Below are positions 63,473 to 64,000 of a DNA stretch of 64,000 bases, one piece after another. How positions within the stretch are numbered: the first letter of the stretch is position 1; each line of letters starts with the position of its first letter. This stretch comes from Lentisphaeria bacterium (GTDB lineage Bacteria; Verrucomicrobiota; Lentisphaeria; Victivallales; Victivallaceae), in assembly GCA_017504435.1 (NCBI GenBank), contig JAFVRD010000041.1, positions 23,220 to 87,219 of the forward strand, given 5' to 3'. Below the pieces are notes generated by a model. That model was not told the origin of the DNA and did no database searches. It saw only the letters and a list, made by a program, of their open reading frames with translations. The position numbers and the translations under genes are program-made.

Positions 63473-63501
63473 TTGACAAGTCGTATTTAGCAGGCTATAT
63501 T
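63473..63501 (+). promoter_or_regulatory. tRNA-Asn promoter
   Basis: TTGACA (63473-63478), 17 bases, TATATT (63496-63501), 17 bases before the mature tRNA. Confidence 0.9.
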
Positions 63502-63517
63502 AGGTAGTATACAACGC

Positions 63518-63592
63518 TCCGGCATAGCTCAGCGGTAGAGTAGGTGGCTGTTAACCACTTGGTCCTTGGTTCGAATCCAAGTGCCGGAGCCA
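63518..63592 (+). tRNA. tRNA-Asn (anticodon GTT)
   Basis: A complete cloverleaf: acceptor TCCGGCA/TGCCGGA, D stem GCTC/GAGT, anticodon stem GGTGG/CCACT with loop CTGTTAA (anticodon GTT), T stem CTTGG/CCAAG with loop TTCGAAT, discriminator G and an encoded CCA. A T7 run follows directly. A recombinase-like gene 350 bases downstream suggests it is an integration site. Confidence 0.97.
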
Positions 63593-63625
63593 TTTTTTTG
63601 CCCAAATTTTGGGCATTAAATTTTT
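63593..63625 (+). terminator. tRNA terminator region
   Basis: A run of seven T (63593-63599), then the short palindrome GCCCAAA/TTTGGGC (63600-63614) and ATTAAATTTTT. Confidence 0.5.
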
Positions 63626-63816
63626 GCCTTTCTACTTCAGGCTCAACCGTAAATATGCTGATTGCAAACAAGTTACAAGTGGCTTGGTTATTGTTTTTTA
63701 TTGTAATTGGAAAAATATTGTTTTGAGGAGGATTGGCTTGGTTTTGTGTGGTTATTCAACAAAATTGGCAAATAATGGCAAATGGGATTTTTGAGCGTAA
63801 AACCGGAGTTTTTCGG

Positions 63817-63822
63817 TATAAT
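63817..63822 (+). promoter_or_regulatory. -10 box of the recombinase gene
   Basis: A perfect TATAAT; the best upstream element, TTGAGC (63791-63796), is 20 bases away, unlike the 17-base spacing of the host promoters. The transcript would start near 63829. Confidence 0.5.
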
Positions 63823-63860
63823 GTAACGAGTTGAGTTATCGTTCTCTTTCAAAAAAAGCT

Positions 63861-63931
63861 CTCTCTTGGTTTTTCGGGACGGATGGCGTATGTTCCCGAA
63901 AAACCTTTTTATTTTCAACGAACCAAGAGAG
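63861..63931 (+). promoter_or_regulatory. Structured leader: terminator hairpin with overlapping ribosome-site-blocking helix
   Basis: A 12-bp perfect stem (63868-63879 with 63894-63905, 14-base loop) is followed by TTTTTATTTT (63906-63915), an intrinsic terminator 28 bases before the gene. The same left arm, shifted (63861-63871), is perfectly complementary to 63921-63931, which includes most of the ribosome site. The two helices share 63868-63871. Confidence 0.7.
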
Positions 63932-63942
63932 GATTTCTGCCT

Positions 63943-64000
63943 ATGCCAAGAACCAAAGGTACTAAACGACGAGCCAACGGAACCGGGAGAGTTTACAAGC
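63943..64000 (+). CDS. Probable tyrosine recombinase/integrase, N-terminus only
   Basis: Nineteen codons are visible before the right edge, MPRTKGTKRRANGTGRVYK. The basic start followed by ANGTGRVYK resembles the ANGxGSIYK opening of phage-type tyrosine integrases with an AP2-like arm-binding domain. GAGAGGA lies 9 bases upstream. Its position just downstream of a tRNA gene supports the assignment. The catalytic domain is outside the window, so this stays probable. Confidence 0.6.
   Translation, partial: MPRTKGTKRRANGTGRVYK

Larger units (their letters stand above)
63565..63927. repeat. CTTGGTT heptamers from the tRNA T-arm to the recombinase leader
   Basis: CTTGGTT occurs in direct orientation at 63565-63571 (in the tRNA T-arm), 63683-63689, 63737-63743 and 63865-63871, and inverted at 63921-63927. 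The middle two extend to TGGCTTGGTT. They may be recombinase binding sites. Confidence 0.5.
63593..63942. other. AT-rich noncoding junction between tRNA-Asn and the recombinase gene
   Basis: This 350-base stretch has no convincing gene; short frames here lack ribosome sites and protein-like composition. It holds a direct repeat TGGCTTGGTT (63680-63689, 63734-63743), a tandem TGGCAAAT (63766-63773, 63776-63783), a TATAAT box and the structured leader described separately. Base composition is clearly more AT-rich than in the genes to the left, as expected for acquired DNA. Confidence 0.6.

Noticed and set aside
63544..63794. Two short plus-strand frames over the tRNA and junction
   Set aside because: They overlap the tRNA or lack ribosome sites, and their products look random.
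1..64000. CRISPR arrays, rRNA, riboswitches, insertion sequences and phage structural genes
   Set aside because: No regularly spaced repeats, rRNA, known riboswitch cores, transposases or phage genes other than the partial recombinase were seen.

Overview
The window reads as a chromosomal segment of a Gram-negative, saccharolytic bacterium of the PVC group, most likely Lentisphaerota (Victivallis-like). This placement is inference. It rests on the mix of AraC regulators with glycoside hydrolases and Gfo/Idh oxidoreductases, outer-membrane secretins, a full MreCD/PBP2 wall system and roughly 50% G+C; no rRNA or marker comparison was possible. Nearly all of the sequence is coding. 57 protein genes (two cut by the window edges, one of only 29 codons), one tRNA-Asn and a set of very regular promoters (TTGNNN, 17 bases, TATATT) are described.

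1-12.6 kb is a carbohydrate-use region: a GH78-like rhamnosidase cut by the left edge, a TIM-barrel isomerase with a Gfo/Idh dehydrogenase, a PocR-AraC regulator, a large secreted glycosidase with a small sugar-binding partner, a cupin-AraC regulator, and a fusion of an M28-like peptidase with an AAC(3)-type acetyltransferase. 12.6-20 kb holds housekeeping genes: hisB, a DnaQ-like exonuclease, a transglutaminase-like protein, nadC, ruvA, an 80-residue orphan, priA, a bS22-like mini-protein and pgsA. 20-25 kb returns to accessory metabolism: a GH110-like alpha-galactosidase, a cyclase-family protein with an altered metal motif, a phosphoesterase lipoprotein and a second AAC(3) fusion, this time to a TIM barrel.

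25-30 kb is a leftward nucleic-acid operon (zinc-ribbon coiled coil, AlbA_2, DinG, endonuclease IV). 30-37 kb has an aminotransferase, a lipoprotein, two tandem secretin-like genes with a MarR regulator, and a family 4 uracil-DNA glycosylase. 37-46 kb is a tightly coupled core-metabolism block (argG, kinase, rnc, Fe-ADH, PfkB, acpS; then aroQ, accB, accC, Asp23), then a radical SAM enzyme and icd. 47.6-52 kb contains a DUF815 ATPase and mreC-mreD-PBP2. 52-58 kb makes dTDP-rhamnose (rfbB-A-C-D) and ends in an SGNH plus MBOAT pair that suggests O-acetylation of a rhamnose-containing surface polymer. 58-63.3 kb is leftward: DUF89, GHL10, pcnB and nadB.

At 63.5 kb a tRNA-Asn gene is followed by 350 bases of AT-rich DNA with repeats and then by the start of what looks like a tyrosine recombinase. 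This is probably the left end of an integrated element lying mostly outside the window. The leader of that recombinase gene can fold into an intrinsic terminator and an overlapping helix that covers its ribosome binding site, and I consider it the most novel-looking element here.
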